The translations under genes were made by a program, and so were the position numbers. A stretch of 50,543 nucleotides of DNA from an uncultured Alteromonadaceae bacterium (GTDB lineage Bacteria > Pseudomonadota > Gammaproteobacteria > Enterobacterales > Alteromonadaceae): positions 1 to 50,543 of the forward strand of contig CATMRP010000016.1 in NCBI GenBank assembly GCA_950073835.1. The letters run 5' to 3'. A model generated the notes under the pieces. The model searched no databases and was not told where the DNA came from. It saw only the letters and a program-made list of their open reading frames with translations. Shown piece by piece: positions 39,822 through 49,000 of this stretch. Each line of letters starts with the position of its first letter. Position 1 is the first letter of the stretch.

Positions 39822-41741
39822 ATGACATTTAAAAACGCACTGCGGGTTGCAGGGACACTTTTGTCTGTAGCGCTGGCCTTACCGGCTCAGGCGGGTAGCT
39901 GGCAACAGAATGTGGCTGTCGGTAATTTCAATAAAGTACACGTTTATACTCCGGATTCGCTATCGCCAATCGGGCAGGGACGCTCGCTGTTAGTTGTACT
40001 TCACGGCTGTACACAATCCATTGATGCTTATCTTTCCGCAAACCTGGAGCAGGCTGCGGAAAGTTACGGAATGGTGGTTGCGGTTCCTGATGCAATGAAT
40101 AAAGCGGGATTTGGCTGCTGGTCTTACTGGCAGGGAGCAAAATCCCGTACCGCCGGCGATTATGCCAATATCCTGTCGCTGGTGTCGTCGATGAAAGCTA
40201 ACAGCGGCTACGCCATTGATGAAGACCAGGTGTACGTGGCGGGATTGTCTTCCGGCGCGGCCTTTGCCAATACCACGGCCTGTATTGCTCCAGACGTCTT
40301 TGCCGGCGTGGGAGTAAGCGCCGGGCCCAGCATTGGCACCAGTTCCAGTGGTGCCATTGGGAGCTGTGAATATGCCGATGTAGCCACTCGTTGCCAGCAA
40401 TACGCTGGTAGTTATAGTGGTTCACTCAGCGATCAGATTGCCTCAATTGCCCATGGTGATGCCGATACCACCGTAGATACCTGTTATAACCGGCAAAACG
40501 CTGAAGGCATGGCGGGCGCTTACGGCGTAAATGAATTACCGGGCAGCAATCTGCTTGGTAGCGGTTCAAGAACGGCCGAAGAATATCTATGGCAGGAAGG
40601 TCGGGTTTCCATGATCTGGCTTAATGGCGTGGACCACTCCTGGTCGGGCGGCGCAGGCGCCAGTGGTTCCTACGTCAGTGGCACTGGCATTAACTATGCG
40701 ATGTACCTGGGTGAATACTTCAGCGAGAATAACAAACGAGTCGATCGTAATCAGCCTCCACAGTTATCTTCGGTCAGTGCTACCGCAAGCGGCAGTCAGT
40801 TGCTCGTCACTGGTAACGCCACCGACGCAGAAGGCTACGTGGATACTATTGATGTGCAGATCACCAATAATAATGGCGATAACTATCAGTATTCGGCGTT
40901 CACTCAGAGTGATGATAGTTTCTCGGTAACCTCGGCCACCCTGCCAGACGAATTGTACTTTGTGACAGTGACAGCCAGTGACGATGTTGGCGCCGTGTCA
41001 GAAGCGAGCACCCTAAGTGTGCGTGTTGGCCCGCCCCCGCCACCTGCTGCGCCGGTGTTATCTGATGTGCTGGTAGACGCCAATGGTCAGTGTGCCACGG
41101 TGACCGGCTCGGTTTATGACGAAAATCAGGATCTTAACGCTGTGGAAGTAGCATTTGCAACTGGCACCCAAAACGCCGTTGTGGATGGCTTGTCTTTTAG
41201 CGCGGAAGCCTGTGACCTGCCAGGCGGTGTGCAGACCATAACCGTTACGGCTATCGACGCCAGCGGCCTGAGCAGTAACACACAGTTGTCGGTAGACATT
41301 GATGCTGGTGTGATAGCTACCCTTGATGAGCATATCAGCGCTGGTCGTCTTGATTACACCGGTTACTCTACCTGTTATCTGGAATACTCAACCAACGCCT
41401 TTAAGCTCACCGAGCAAACCCACAGTGGTGGCATGTGTGTATGGCAGGATGACGATGCTTCCTGTACCGGTCCGGCTCAGGCCTGCAGCGGCACGGGTTC
41501 TGGTGGTGGCGATGACGGTTCCGGCGACGATGGCTCTGGTGGTGATCCGGCTACCTGTGCTGAATACACCACAGCGAACTATTACCACAAAGTGGCAGGC
41601 CGTGCTTACAGCACAGGCTACTACTATGCACCGAATTACTTTGCCAGCGGTTCGGATGATCCATTGGCAGGATCCACCTGGGGGACATCAACCCTGTACT
41701 CAACCGATGGCAGAGTGTGGTTTGCAGGCAACTGTCCTTAA
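39822..41741 (+). CDS. Secreted PHA depolymerase (type 1) with C-terminal modules
   Basis: A 639-residue extracellular esterase. After a signal peptide (about 1-24) comes a catalytic domain (about 25-305): oxyanion site LHGCTQ, lipase box AGLSSGAA with nucleophile Ser143, an Asp in AHGDADTTVD and the catalytic His in NGVDHSW. Two Fn3/cadherin-like beta repeats follow (about 310-505), then a cysteine-rich segment and a Gly/Asp-rich linker (GSGGGDDGSGDDGSGGD). The last module, ATCAEYTTANYYHKVAGRAYS to the end, resembles carbohydrate- or polymer-binding repeats. The substrate is most likely extracellular short-chain polyhydroxyalkanoate; feruloyl esterases of the same fold are an alternative. 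Confidence 0.88.
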   Translation: MTFKNALRVAGTLLSVALALPAQAGSWQQNVAVGNFNKVHVYTPDSLSPIGQGRSLLVVLHGCTQSIDAYLSANLEQAAESYGMVVAVPDAMNKAGFGCWSYWQGAKSRTAGDYANILSLVSSMKANSGYAIDEDQVYVAGLSSGAAFANTTACIAPDVFAGVGVSAGPSIGTSSSGAIGSCEYADVATRCQQYAGSYSGSLSDQIASIAHGDADTTVDTCYNRQNAEGMAGAYGVNELPGSNLLGSGSRTAEEYLWQEGRVSMIWLNGVDHSWSGGAGASGSYVSGTGINYAMYLGEYFSENNKRVDRNQPPQLSSVSATASGSQLLVTGNATDAEGYVDTIDVQITNNNGDNYQYSAFTQSDDSFSVTSATLPDELYFVTVTASDDVGAVSEASTLSVRVGPPPPPAAPVLSDVLVDANGQCATVTGSVYDENQDLNAVEVAFATGTQNAVVDGLSFSAEACDLPGGVQTITVTAIDASGLSSNTQLSVDIDAGVIATLDEHISAGRLDYTGYSTCYLEYSTNAFKLTEQTHSGGMCVWQDDDASCTGPAQACSGTGSGGGDDGSGDDGSGGDPATCAEYTTANYYHKVAGRAYSTGYYYAPNYFASGSDDPLAGSTWGTSTLYSTDGRVWFAGNCP

Positions 41742-41757
41742 TAAATGATTAAAGCAT

Positions 41758-41780
41758 AACGGGGCTCATGGCCCCGTTTT
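41758..41780 (+). terminator. Terminator between PHA depolymerase and surface-protein genes
   Basis: Stem AACGGGGC (41758-41765) with GCCCCGTT (41771-41778), a 5-base loop, and flanking Ts. With A-rich bases on the other side it can also serve the minus-strand gene ending at 41805. Confidence 0.85.
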
Positions 41781-41804
41781 ACGTTGTTGACTTAGGTTAC
41801 TTAC

Positions 41805-42503
41805 TTACTTGCGGCGCCATAAAATCAGGCCGAGCAGGCAAAGACTCATCCACAAACTCCAGCTACCAGCGTGGGTTTCTACTACCACTTCTGATGTGAC
41901 CGGCCGGTCGTAGTCGATACTCTCCATACTCTGATAAGACAAGTCAGCATCTTCATAAGCATCGATAATGGCCAGCACCTGGTCAGTTTGCGCATCGATT
42001 AACTCAATTAAAATATCATAGTCCTTGCTTGGATACCCGGTCACTAGTTCACTTTCCAGCAGCACTGAGTCATCACTACTGTCACTATACAGGTTAAATA
42101 CCGAAGTAACATGAAATGCTTCGTAATAATCGTTGGTGCCCAGATAGACGATAGCGTAAACCGGTGCCTGGTAATAGTTAGTGTCGGCGTCAAACTCGAG
42201 GTCGAAACTGGTGTAGTATCCATCGTAGTCGCGGTCGCTATACAGTATCATCCAGGTATCATAAAACCAGTAGTCTACACTGTGAGTGGCCGTGCGAAGC
42301 TGTTCGCCGGATTTACCGGCAATGCTACTGAGATCTTTCTTTTTCACGCGGGTCGGAACATTATCAGCGGCATTGAGTTCTGGTGTACTGATAGTTTCAC
42401 GGACCGATACATCCTTGCCCGAGGCAGCCGATGAAAAAGCGACAAAGCTCAGTGACATCAGCGCTGCAGCCAGTATAGTCTGTATTACTCGTTGATTTTT
42501 CAT
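41805..42503 (-). CDS. Choice-of-anchor H-like surface protein with GlyGly-CTERM-like tail
   Basis: A 232-residue protein: signal peptide (about 1-26), then a domain with ATHSVDYWFYDTWMILYSDRDYDGYYTSFDLEFDADTNYYQAPVYAIVYL, an acidic beta domain of the choice-of-anchor H type that probably binds calcium. It ends in GSWSLWMSLCLLGLILWRRK, a Gly-Ser, hydrophobic stretch and basic tail as used by rhombosortase or a related sorting enzyme. No sortase gene is in the window. Role unknown; likely cell-surface or secreted. Confidence 0.82.
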   Translation of the reverse strand: MKNQRVIQTILAAALMSLSFVAFSSAASGKDVSVRETISTPELNAADNVPTRVKKKDLSSIAGKSGEQLRTATHSVDYWFYDTWMILYSDRDYDGYYTSFDLEFDADTNYYQAPVYAIVYLGTNDYYEAFHVTSVFNLYSDSSDDSVLLESELVTGYPSKDYDILIELIDAQTDQVLAIIDAYEDADLSYQSMESIDYDRPVTSEVVVETHAGSWSLWMSLCLLGLILWRRK

Positions 42504-42589
42504 AATCTATTCACCCTGTTATCTCTGCAATGACTGTGCAGGCAGTGTGCGAAAATCAGGCTGAACAATAACTGAAGCGAAACTTAACC

Positions 42590-43318
42590 ATGCCAAACCG
42601 TGCTTTATGGCAGCGTATTGCCATACTTTTAATCATACCGTTCATTTCATTTGCGGCACTGGCCGCGAACCTCACGGTAACGTCGTTAAGCGATGGGGTT
42701 TACCTGACGCGTTCTGAGCGCGCTGTTGAAGGCTTCGGGCTGGTGAGCGGCAATGGTTTAATTGTGCAAACCGCGCCGCATAAAGCGGTTTTAATCGATA
42801 CACCCTGGGATAGCAGTGATGTGGATACATTGTTCAACTGGCTTGACTCGCAGGGGCTTGACCTTGAGGCCGTGGTCATCACTCATTCGCACGAGGATGC
42901 CGGCGGACATCTGGCACGCTTTCACAGCAGAAATATCCCCTCATGGACATTTGAGTTAACCAATGAGTACTTAACGCAAAAAGGCGAAACCCCTGCTCAA
43001 CATACCTTTAGCGACAGCGCATGGGTAGTGCCAGAGATGATTGAAGCATTCTATCCCGGACCTGGCCATACGCTGGATAACAGCGTGGTGTGGGTGAAAA
43101 AACATAACCTGTTGTTTGGTGGTTGTTTTATTCGTGAGCAGGCGACCTTCTCGCTGGGGTATACCGCAGAAGGCGACGTACGCGCCTGGCCGGAGTCGGT
43201 CAACCGGGTTGTTGAATACTTTCCCGAGGTGCAAAGAGTGGTTCCCGGTCATGGCAGCGTCGGCAATGCAGAATTGCTTTCCCATACCCGAGAACTGGCT
43301 TTGAAAATGCTGCCATAG
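42590..43318 (+). CDS. Subclass B1-like metallo-beta-lactamase
   Basis: A 242-residue protein with a signal peptide (about 1-26). The zinc ligands of B1 enzymes are all present: His99-x-His101-x-Asp103 in THSHEDAGGH (BBL 116, 118, 120), His160 in YPGPGHTLDNSVVW (196), Cys179 in LFGGCF (221) and His221 in VPGHGS (263). The surroundings LFGGC and GPGHTxDNxVVW are those of the IMP/VIM/BcII clade, so hydrolysis of penicillins and carbapenems is expected. Unusual points: position 121 is Ala rather than Arg/Ser/Lys, 224 is Arg (CFIRE) and the Asn233 loop is changed to LGYTAEGD. No resistance-linked mobile element flanks it. Confidence 0.88.
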   Translation: MPNRALWQRIAILLIIPFISFAALAANLTVTSLSDGVYLTRSERAVEGFGLVSGNGLIVQTAPHKAVLIDTPWDSSDVDTLFNWLDSQGLDLEAVVITHSHEDAGGHLARFHSRNIPSWTFELTNEYLTQKGETPAQHTFSDSAWVVPEMIEAFYPGPGHTLDNSVVWVKKHNLLFGGCFIREQATFSLGYTAEGDVRAWPESVNRVVEYFPEVQRVVPGHGSVGNAELLSHTRELALKMLP

Positions 43319-43336
43319 CAGGCCGCAAGTTCAGGT

Positions 43337-44134
43337 TTAGCGACGGTCAAAATTAACCGGTTTGTCAGGATGCTGGTAGTAGCCTTCGCGCAATAAGGTT
43401 TTATAACGGTCGAGCTTACCTTCCATTGCCAGCACGCGCAGACCTTTATTAAAAAGCGCCAATATTAACTGGCTGTCCTCACTGCTACGTGGGATCAGTA
43501 AATGGGTCGTTACGGTAGAGATGAAAGGCCTGAGCATTTTTATTTCATCACGGTCGAAGGTAGTAAAATCCCGTTCCAGTAAATACCAGGCGGTCAGCTC
43601 ATCGATGGGAAACAATTGAATTTCGTTGGCAATAACCGCATTAAGACCATCTTTGTCGGTATCAACAGTGACGGTATTGGGCACCTGCTTAAAAAACGCA
43701 AAGAGTTCGTCGGTATAGGCGTACCCTTTGGTGACGCCGATTTTGTATTGCTCCAGCTGTTGCAGACTTTCCCACTGATCCAGAGGAAGTTCTTCACTAG
43801 CCGTAAACACCAGACTTTCTGAGGTGATGGGCTCGCTCTGCCAGAAATCAACATTGTAAACCCGGGTGAAGTTAGCATATGACACAGCGTCATAGCGGCC
43901 GTCTTTGGCACTAGCTACGGCATCTTCCCACGACATGGTTTGGTATTCTACTTTCACGCCAACCCGTAAGAACGCCTCACTGATAATATGGTTGATATAG
44001 CCATTGTGCTCCATTTCAGTGGAGGTATAGGGCGGATATTCAGTGGTGGCAATGGTGAGTGTGCGCCACGCGTGAGCTGAGGCATTATTTACCACTGCAA
44101 AAAGCAGGGACAGCATTAAAATAAAATTCTTCAT
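43337..44134 (-). CDS. Periplasmic solute-binding protein, SBP family 3-like
   Basis: A 265-residue protein with a signal peptide ending ASAHA. LTIATTEYPPYTSTEMEHNGYINHIISEAFLRVGVKVEYQTMSWEDAVASAKDGRYDAVSY is the standard family 3 (amino-acid-type) N-terminus. Sequence further on (YKIGVTKGYAYTDELFAFF, IANEIQLFPIDELTAWYLL) is less canonical. An in-frame GTG at 44143 is possible but the ATG at 44134 places a good signal peptide. No ABC permease is adjacent, so it may act as a sensor or an orphan binding protein. It follows the porin-like gene closely, implying co-transcription. Confidence 0.82.
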   Translation of the reverse strand: MKNFILMLSLLFAVVNNASAHAWRTLTIATTEYPPYTSTEMEHNGYINHIISEAFLRVGVKVEYQTMSWEDAVASAKDGRYDAVSYANFTRVYNVDFWQSEPITSESLVFTASEELPLDQWESLQQLEQYKIGVTKGYAYTDELFAFFKQVPNTVTVDTDKDGLNAVIANEIQLFPIDELTAWYLLERDFTTFDRDEIKMLRPFISTVTTHLLIPRSSEDSQLILALFNKGLRVLAMEGKLDRYKTLLREGYYQHPDKPVNFDRR

Positions 44135-44142
44135 AACGGTCA

Positions 44143-45261
44143 CTAAAAATAAAGGCCTAAACTGATATTTAAACGATGGGTGGAGTCCTGATTACCGCCT
44201 AGGTCCAGACCAATGCCCGAACCGCCGGAAAACCACATGTTTTTGCCCTGAATGCTATCCACATAAAAATACAGCGCGCGCCAGCCAAAACTGCAGCCAT
44301 TGACCCATTGCGTTGAACGCAAACCTGCCGCTACGTCGGGCTCAACTGCACCGTATTCAAAATAGCATTTAATCGGCGACAGGCCGGTTACTCTGAACGG
44401 TAATTCATAACTCACTGCCGCAGTGTAACTATGCGCTTTGGAGGCAGTAAGGAAGGGAAAATCAAAAGCTGACAGAGCGAGACGGTCAGTTGCCTGACCT
44501 TGTGGTGCGGCCAGATCGTAATCGTAATCGGTATATTGCAGGGCAACGCCCAGCGGGCCCTGGGTATGGCGAAGGTGCAGGGCATAAGCGTTCATATCAC
44601 CTTCGTTCAGAGTATCCAGATTTAGTACGTTAGCAGCTTGCCAGGACGCACCACACTCGGTCGTCGCGCCACGGATTAACCCGGCGGTATAGCTTACCCG
44701 CAGGTTATACTGGCCGTCTTCCTGATTGCGATACTCGCCGTTATCGGCAATATCGAAAGAGTAGCGACCAAAGCGACCGGCATCATTGTAGTCATCATTA
44801 AAGAAGTAACCGGCGTGGATATCCCAGTTAGATTTTTGATAGTTCACTACCACGCCCGGATCGTAGTCATCCTCAAAACCAAGGTAGTAATTAATCGAAA
44901 ACCAGAAACTGTTTGAGGCGAAGGGCAATAAACCGAAAGGCACTTTGGTGAGCCCGGCCGAGATACTGGTTCGGTCGTCGTAGTGATAAGTCAGGTCGGC
45001 ATAGCGCACGGTGTTGAAGTCGGTATTTTCATACCAGCGGTAGTCCGCTTTATAGCTGAACTGGTCAGTTTCACCTGAGACCGTTAATTTGAATGACTCA
45101 AAACCAAAGCCGTCACGTAATTCAACTTCCTGCCAGTCCTGATAACTGTAATTGAGGCGCACATGGCCGCCGATATTGACCGGGAAGTCATCGGCTGACT
45201 GTACCGTGCCGGACACTAACAAAAGTAACGGTGCTAACCGGAGGAGCCTGGCCTTGCTCAT
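44143..45261 (-). CDS. Outer-membrane porin-like beta-barrel protein
   Basis: A 372-residue protein with a signal peptide ending VQSAD. GHVRLNYSYQDWQEVELRDGFGFESFKLTVSGETDQFSYKADYRWYEN and the many alternating aromatic-polar strands indicate a beta-barrel. LTKVPFGLLPFASNSFWFSINYYLGFEDDYDPG resembles the Porin_O_P/OprO style. The C-terminus LNISLGLYF has the Phe-terminated targeting signal. Start is ATG with AGGA 8 bases upstream. It could let small solutes cross for the binding protein encoded next. The substrate is not known. Confidence 0.82.
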   Translation of the reverse strand: MSKARLLRLAPLLLLVSGTVQSADDFPVNIGGHVRLNYSYQDWQEVELRDGFGFESFKLTVSGETDQFSYKADYRWYENTDFNTVRYADLTYHYDDRTSISAGLTKVPFGLLPFASNSFWFSINYYLGFEDDYDPGVVVNYQKSNWDIHAGYFFNDDYNDAGRFGRYSFDIADNGEYRNQEDGQYNLRVSYTAGLIRGATTECGASWQAANVLNLDTLNEGDMNAYALHLRHTQGPLGVALQYTDYDYDLAAPQGQATDRLALSAFDFPFLTASKAHSYTAAVSYELPFRVTGLSPIKCYFEYGAVEPDVAAGLRSTQWVNGCSFGWRALYFYVDSIQGKNMWFSGGSGIGLDLGGNQDSTHRLNISLGLYF

Positions 45262-45407
45262 TATTCAATCCTGAAATGGTCTGAGGCAGCATGCCAGCAG
45301 GGTAACAAACCCGTTGAGTGATTGAAACCTGCGTGCTGATTGTTTGAGTACACCCGCTGATACGGAATGTGAGGCTCACCCGATCAGAAAAAGGTCGGGG
45401 CAGATAA

Positions 45408-45433
45408 TAAAAAACCCCGCTGATGCGGGGTTT
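45408..45433 (-). terminator. Terminator after the cohesin-like gene
   Basis: On the minus strand, a 9-bp perfect stem AAACCCCGC/GCGGGGTTT with a 4-base loop is followed by a T-run (TTTTTTATT). It is 23 bases after the end of the gene at 45456. Confidence 0.9.
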
Positions 45434-45455
45434 CAAATGGTTAAAGTAAGCCTGA

Positions 45456-46040
45456 TTAACGGCGGCGACGCGCAACCAACAGACCACTTAGTGCCAGACC
45501 TAACAACAGGGCTGTTTGCGGCGCGGCAACGTCAGCTGCAACAGCGTCGGTTACGGTTAAGCTGGCTTCGCTGAGCTCAAAAGCGATAGGGGCGAAGGTA
45601 GCTGAGTCAAAAAAGTCAAAACTCTGCAAATCTGAAGGGTCGAACGTAAAATCAAACACACCTGCAGCAGTCGCCGTTACGTCGAAACTAAACAGTGAAA
45701 ATGCCACCGGGTTAGTATATGTACCAGCAAATAAGCTGTACCAACCCATAGTGACATCGCCCGCATTGGCAGAGATTTCCACATAAGGGTCAAAGAATAC
45801 ATCGTCTGAAGGCAGATCAGAGGCAAAACTCAGGCTATCAACCAGCAGCGAGCTGTTATCGAAAAACACGCTCAGCAGCGCAAAATCAAAAGCTTCAGTC
45901 TGACTGTCAAACTCACCGGTAATGTTTACGGTGGTGGTGTCGCCCACCGCAATGTTGGTGTCGGCAAGATCTACCGAGATGACTGCCGCCTGACTGCTAA
46001 ACGCAACCAGACTGGCGAGGGTTAATAATAACTTCTTCAT
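45456..46040 (-). CDS. Cohesin-like domain protein with PEP-CTERM-like tail
   Basis: A 194-residue protein: signal peptide (to about 18), then AVISVDLADTNIAVGDTTTVNITGEFDSQTEAFDFALLSVFFDNSSLLVDSLSFAS, whose S-VGDTTTVNI opening and beta-strand alternation are like cohesin domains. It ends in VAAPQTALLLGLALSGLLVARRRR, a PEP-CTERM-type tail (proline-containing motif, hydrophobic stretch, RRRR). It follows the dockerin-bearing nuclease gene by about 20 bases on the same strand, so both are one unit. The cohesin label is from general pattern. A partner role, holding the nuclease at the surface, is an attractive inference. Confidence 0.78.
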   Translation of the reverse strand: MKKLLLTLASLVAFSSQAAVISVDLADTNIAVGDTTTVNITGEFDSQTEAFDFALLSVFFDNSSLLVDSLSFASDLPSDDVFFDPYVEISANAGDVTMGWYSLFAGTYTNPVAFSLFSFDVTATAAGVFDFTFDPSDLQSFDFFDSATFAPIAFELSEASLTVTDAVAADVAAPQTALLLGLALSGLLVARRRR

Positions 46041-46061
46041 TATTTGTTACTCCATGTTCAA

Positions 46062-49000
46062 TTAAGGTTGGCAACCACGACGAGTACACAGTGCTCGCAT
46101 GGCAACCAGATCACGCATGTTTACGAGACCATCATTGTTAAAGTCATACTCACTGCCCAGTGGCTGGCGGCGCACAATAGCCATCTGGAAGGCACGGATA
46201 TCAAGCAGATCCACATCGAAGTCACCATCCATGTCGCCTGGCAGAGGGGCCATGTCCAACTGGTATGTCGCCACTACCGGGTCATGATCTGAAGCGCGGA
46301 ACACCAGCTCATTAAGGAAGTCGGTAGTTTTATACTCTTCGTTGTAATCCAGAATGCTCAGTTCGTCGGCATTGATATGCCACTCGGTAGCATCTATCAG
46401 CCATTCGCCCATAGCTGCATTAACCAACTGATAGTCCAGGCTGCCAACTAAACCATCAAAGGTATAGCTGTAAGCAGTGTCGCCCAGAATAGTGCGGGCG
46501 GTATCGGTTAAACCCGCTTCGGTTAGTACCTGAATAGGATCTTCCATGCCATAGCTGTTCAAATCACCCAGCACGGTAAACGGCATATCCGGGAAGGTGT
46601 CATTTAACCAAACAACCAGCGCCTGGGCGGCACGGGTACGGGTCAGGTTACAATTACCCTGGCCGGTAGTGGTATCGTCATCGCCACTGCCACAGCTGGA
46701 ACCTTTGGATTTAAGGTGGTTAACATCCACTACAATGGTCTGACGGGTTTCGCTGTGAACAAACGCCTGAGCCAGTGAAGGGCGGTTACGTGAATCATCA
46801 AACAGTGGTCCGTCGGTATCGACGATACTGTTCGCTGAAGTCAGCAGTTCAGGTGCCCCTTCCGGCGTCACTACGGCAGGTTTATAAATAATGCCCACTG
46901 CAATTTCGTCGGTGCCAATACCGTTACCCACACTGATGTACTCGTAGGTACCAGCGCCCATTTGTGCATTAATTGCAGCAACCAGTTGCGCAATGGCACT
47001 GGTGCTGGCATAGCCATCGTTCTCGATTTCCATTAAGCCCAGTACATCGGCATCGATAGCCACAATCGCATTAACGATTTTAGTCAGTTGACGCTCATAT
47101 TCAGAGTAGCTGTCGGCGCCCCGGCTGGTTGGGAAGCCTGAGCCATCGCCATTGCCGTTGAACAGATTTAATACGTTAAAGCTGGCAACCCGCAGGTTTC
47201 CGTCGGCAATAACCGGCTCATCATTACGCACATTGGTATTGACCACGGTAACATCAGTTATCGGACGAATGCGATACGCACTGAAGCCATAATCCATAAT
47301 CCCTTCTACGCGAGTCACACTGTCGCCAGCGCGAAGCGGGTTATAAGGACCGACATCCCCAATTGAAAGCAAGGGGGCCGAATTATCAGAGCCGTCGCGG
47401 TTATCGTCGATAATTAACTGGTTAAGGGTGTTAAACTCAGCGTAATCAATGGCTTCCTGACTGCCTGCATCAAACAGTTGGGTCGGGTTATAAAGACGGC
47501 CATTAGAAACCAGAATTTCACCATAACGAATAAAGCTGTAGGTATCAGAGATATCCCAGGCAGTGTCGTTCACAACCAGCATATTCTCTACCGCTTCAAA
47601 ACTGTCGGCACTTGCTTTTGGCAGACTGATAACAGCCGCTGTAACCGATCCTGTACCACAGATTGCTGACTCAGTGACAGCCGACAAAATAGTACGACCA
47701 TATTGTTCTGCCACATTACCCTGAACACGGATAACGTCTGAGGCCTGCAGGCCAGATAAGTCTGCCAGTTCGACAAACAGACCTTCGGACGTTTGTGGAT
47801 CGGCATCGTGATCAGCGTCTTCTTCCTGCATGAAGAAACCGCCTAAATCAGGGAATACAGCCGTTACCACACCTTCTACAATCACGGATTGTCCGCTCAG
47901 TGGTGAGGTGTCGGTATTGCCCTGTACGGCGCTGATGTAGGTAGCTGAGTCATAACAGACACCAAATTCTTCACCGGGTTCGTCAGGATCGCCTGGATCA
48001 CCGTCACCATAAATACCGAAGTGATCAAGTGTGTTATTGGCAAAACCTTCCCATTCCAAAGACGGATCAAAGGTATCGTCTGCGTTAGTGTCGCCGGTAG
48101 TAACCGACAGCAGGCGACGCAGGGTATTGTCTTTGGTGCTGGTATCACCGGTGCCCCACTCAGAACCTGGATCTACACCTACCTGGCCGATAGCATCAAT
48201 GACTTCGCCATCTTTAAAGAAGACCACTGCGTCGTCACCGTTAAAGTTCAATGATGCTTCCTGATCTGACACCTCAGGAAGTGGAGCGTCTGCATCAGGG
48301 TGAGAAACCACAAATACATCGCCAGGGGCAATACTACCGCTCAGGGTGACGCTGAATGACGGGCTGGTGCCACCATTTGAGTACACGCTGATCACGTAGC
48401 TGTGCGCCAACAAATCAACGCTTTGCGAACCGAGGTTGACGATTTCAAGTGCTTTATTGAAGCCACTGCCTTCAGTGTATTCAGAGATAAATAACTCAGG
48501 CTGCACTGCAGTAAAGGTTTTATACGGATAAGGGGTTGCGGCTGTTGCATTGGTGCTCTCGCCATCTAATGCCGAACGTCCCGGCAGGATCCAGTCATTC
48601 GCATTAAAGGATGTACTGGCAGCAGTATTAGATTGACGATACGCCCAGCTATCGGTGTAATCCCATGCTTCATTGTCACCGTTGACGTCCGGATCACCGA
48701 ACACATCGACGACTTCACCATCACAGAAAAGCTCAATAGCATCATCTCCGTTTATGGACACGCTGCCACTATTGTAGTCTGGTGCGCTGTCAAAAAAGAC
48801 CCCGAATTGCGAGGTTTCTGAAGCAATGATAAGGCGATCGCCTGCCTGGGCAGAGTCAGCCGGGAAAGTGTATTCCTGGCCATCCGTACCACCACCATTG
48901 TTGGCGAATCCGATCCCACACACACTAAGGTCAGCAATATCACGGGTCACGAAGACTTCAACCGCTTTAGGTAATCCGCCACTCAGATCGGCGTCAATAA

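Noticed and set aside
42590-43318. Glyoxalase II or other MBL-fold hydrolase
   Set aside because: The Cys in GGC and the GPGHTxDN motif are specific for B1 beta-lactamases; glyoxalases have HxHxDH and no such Cys.
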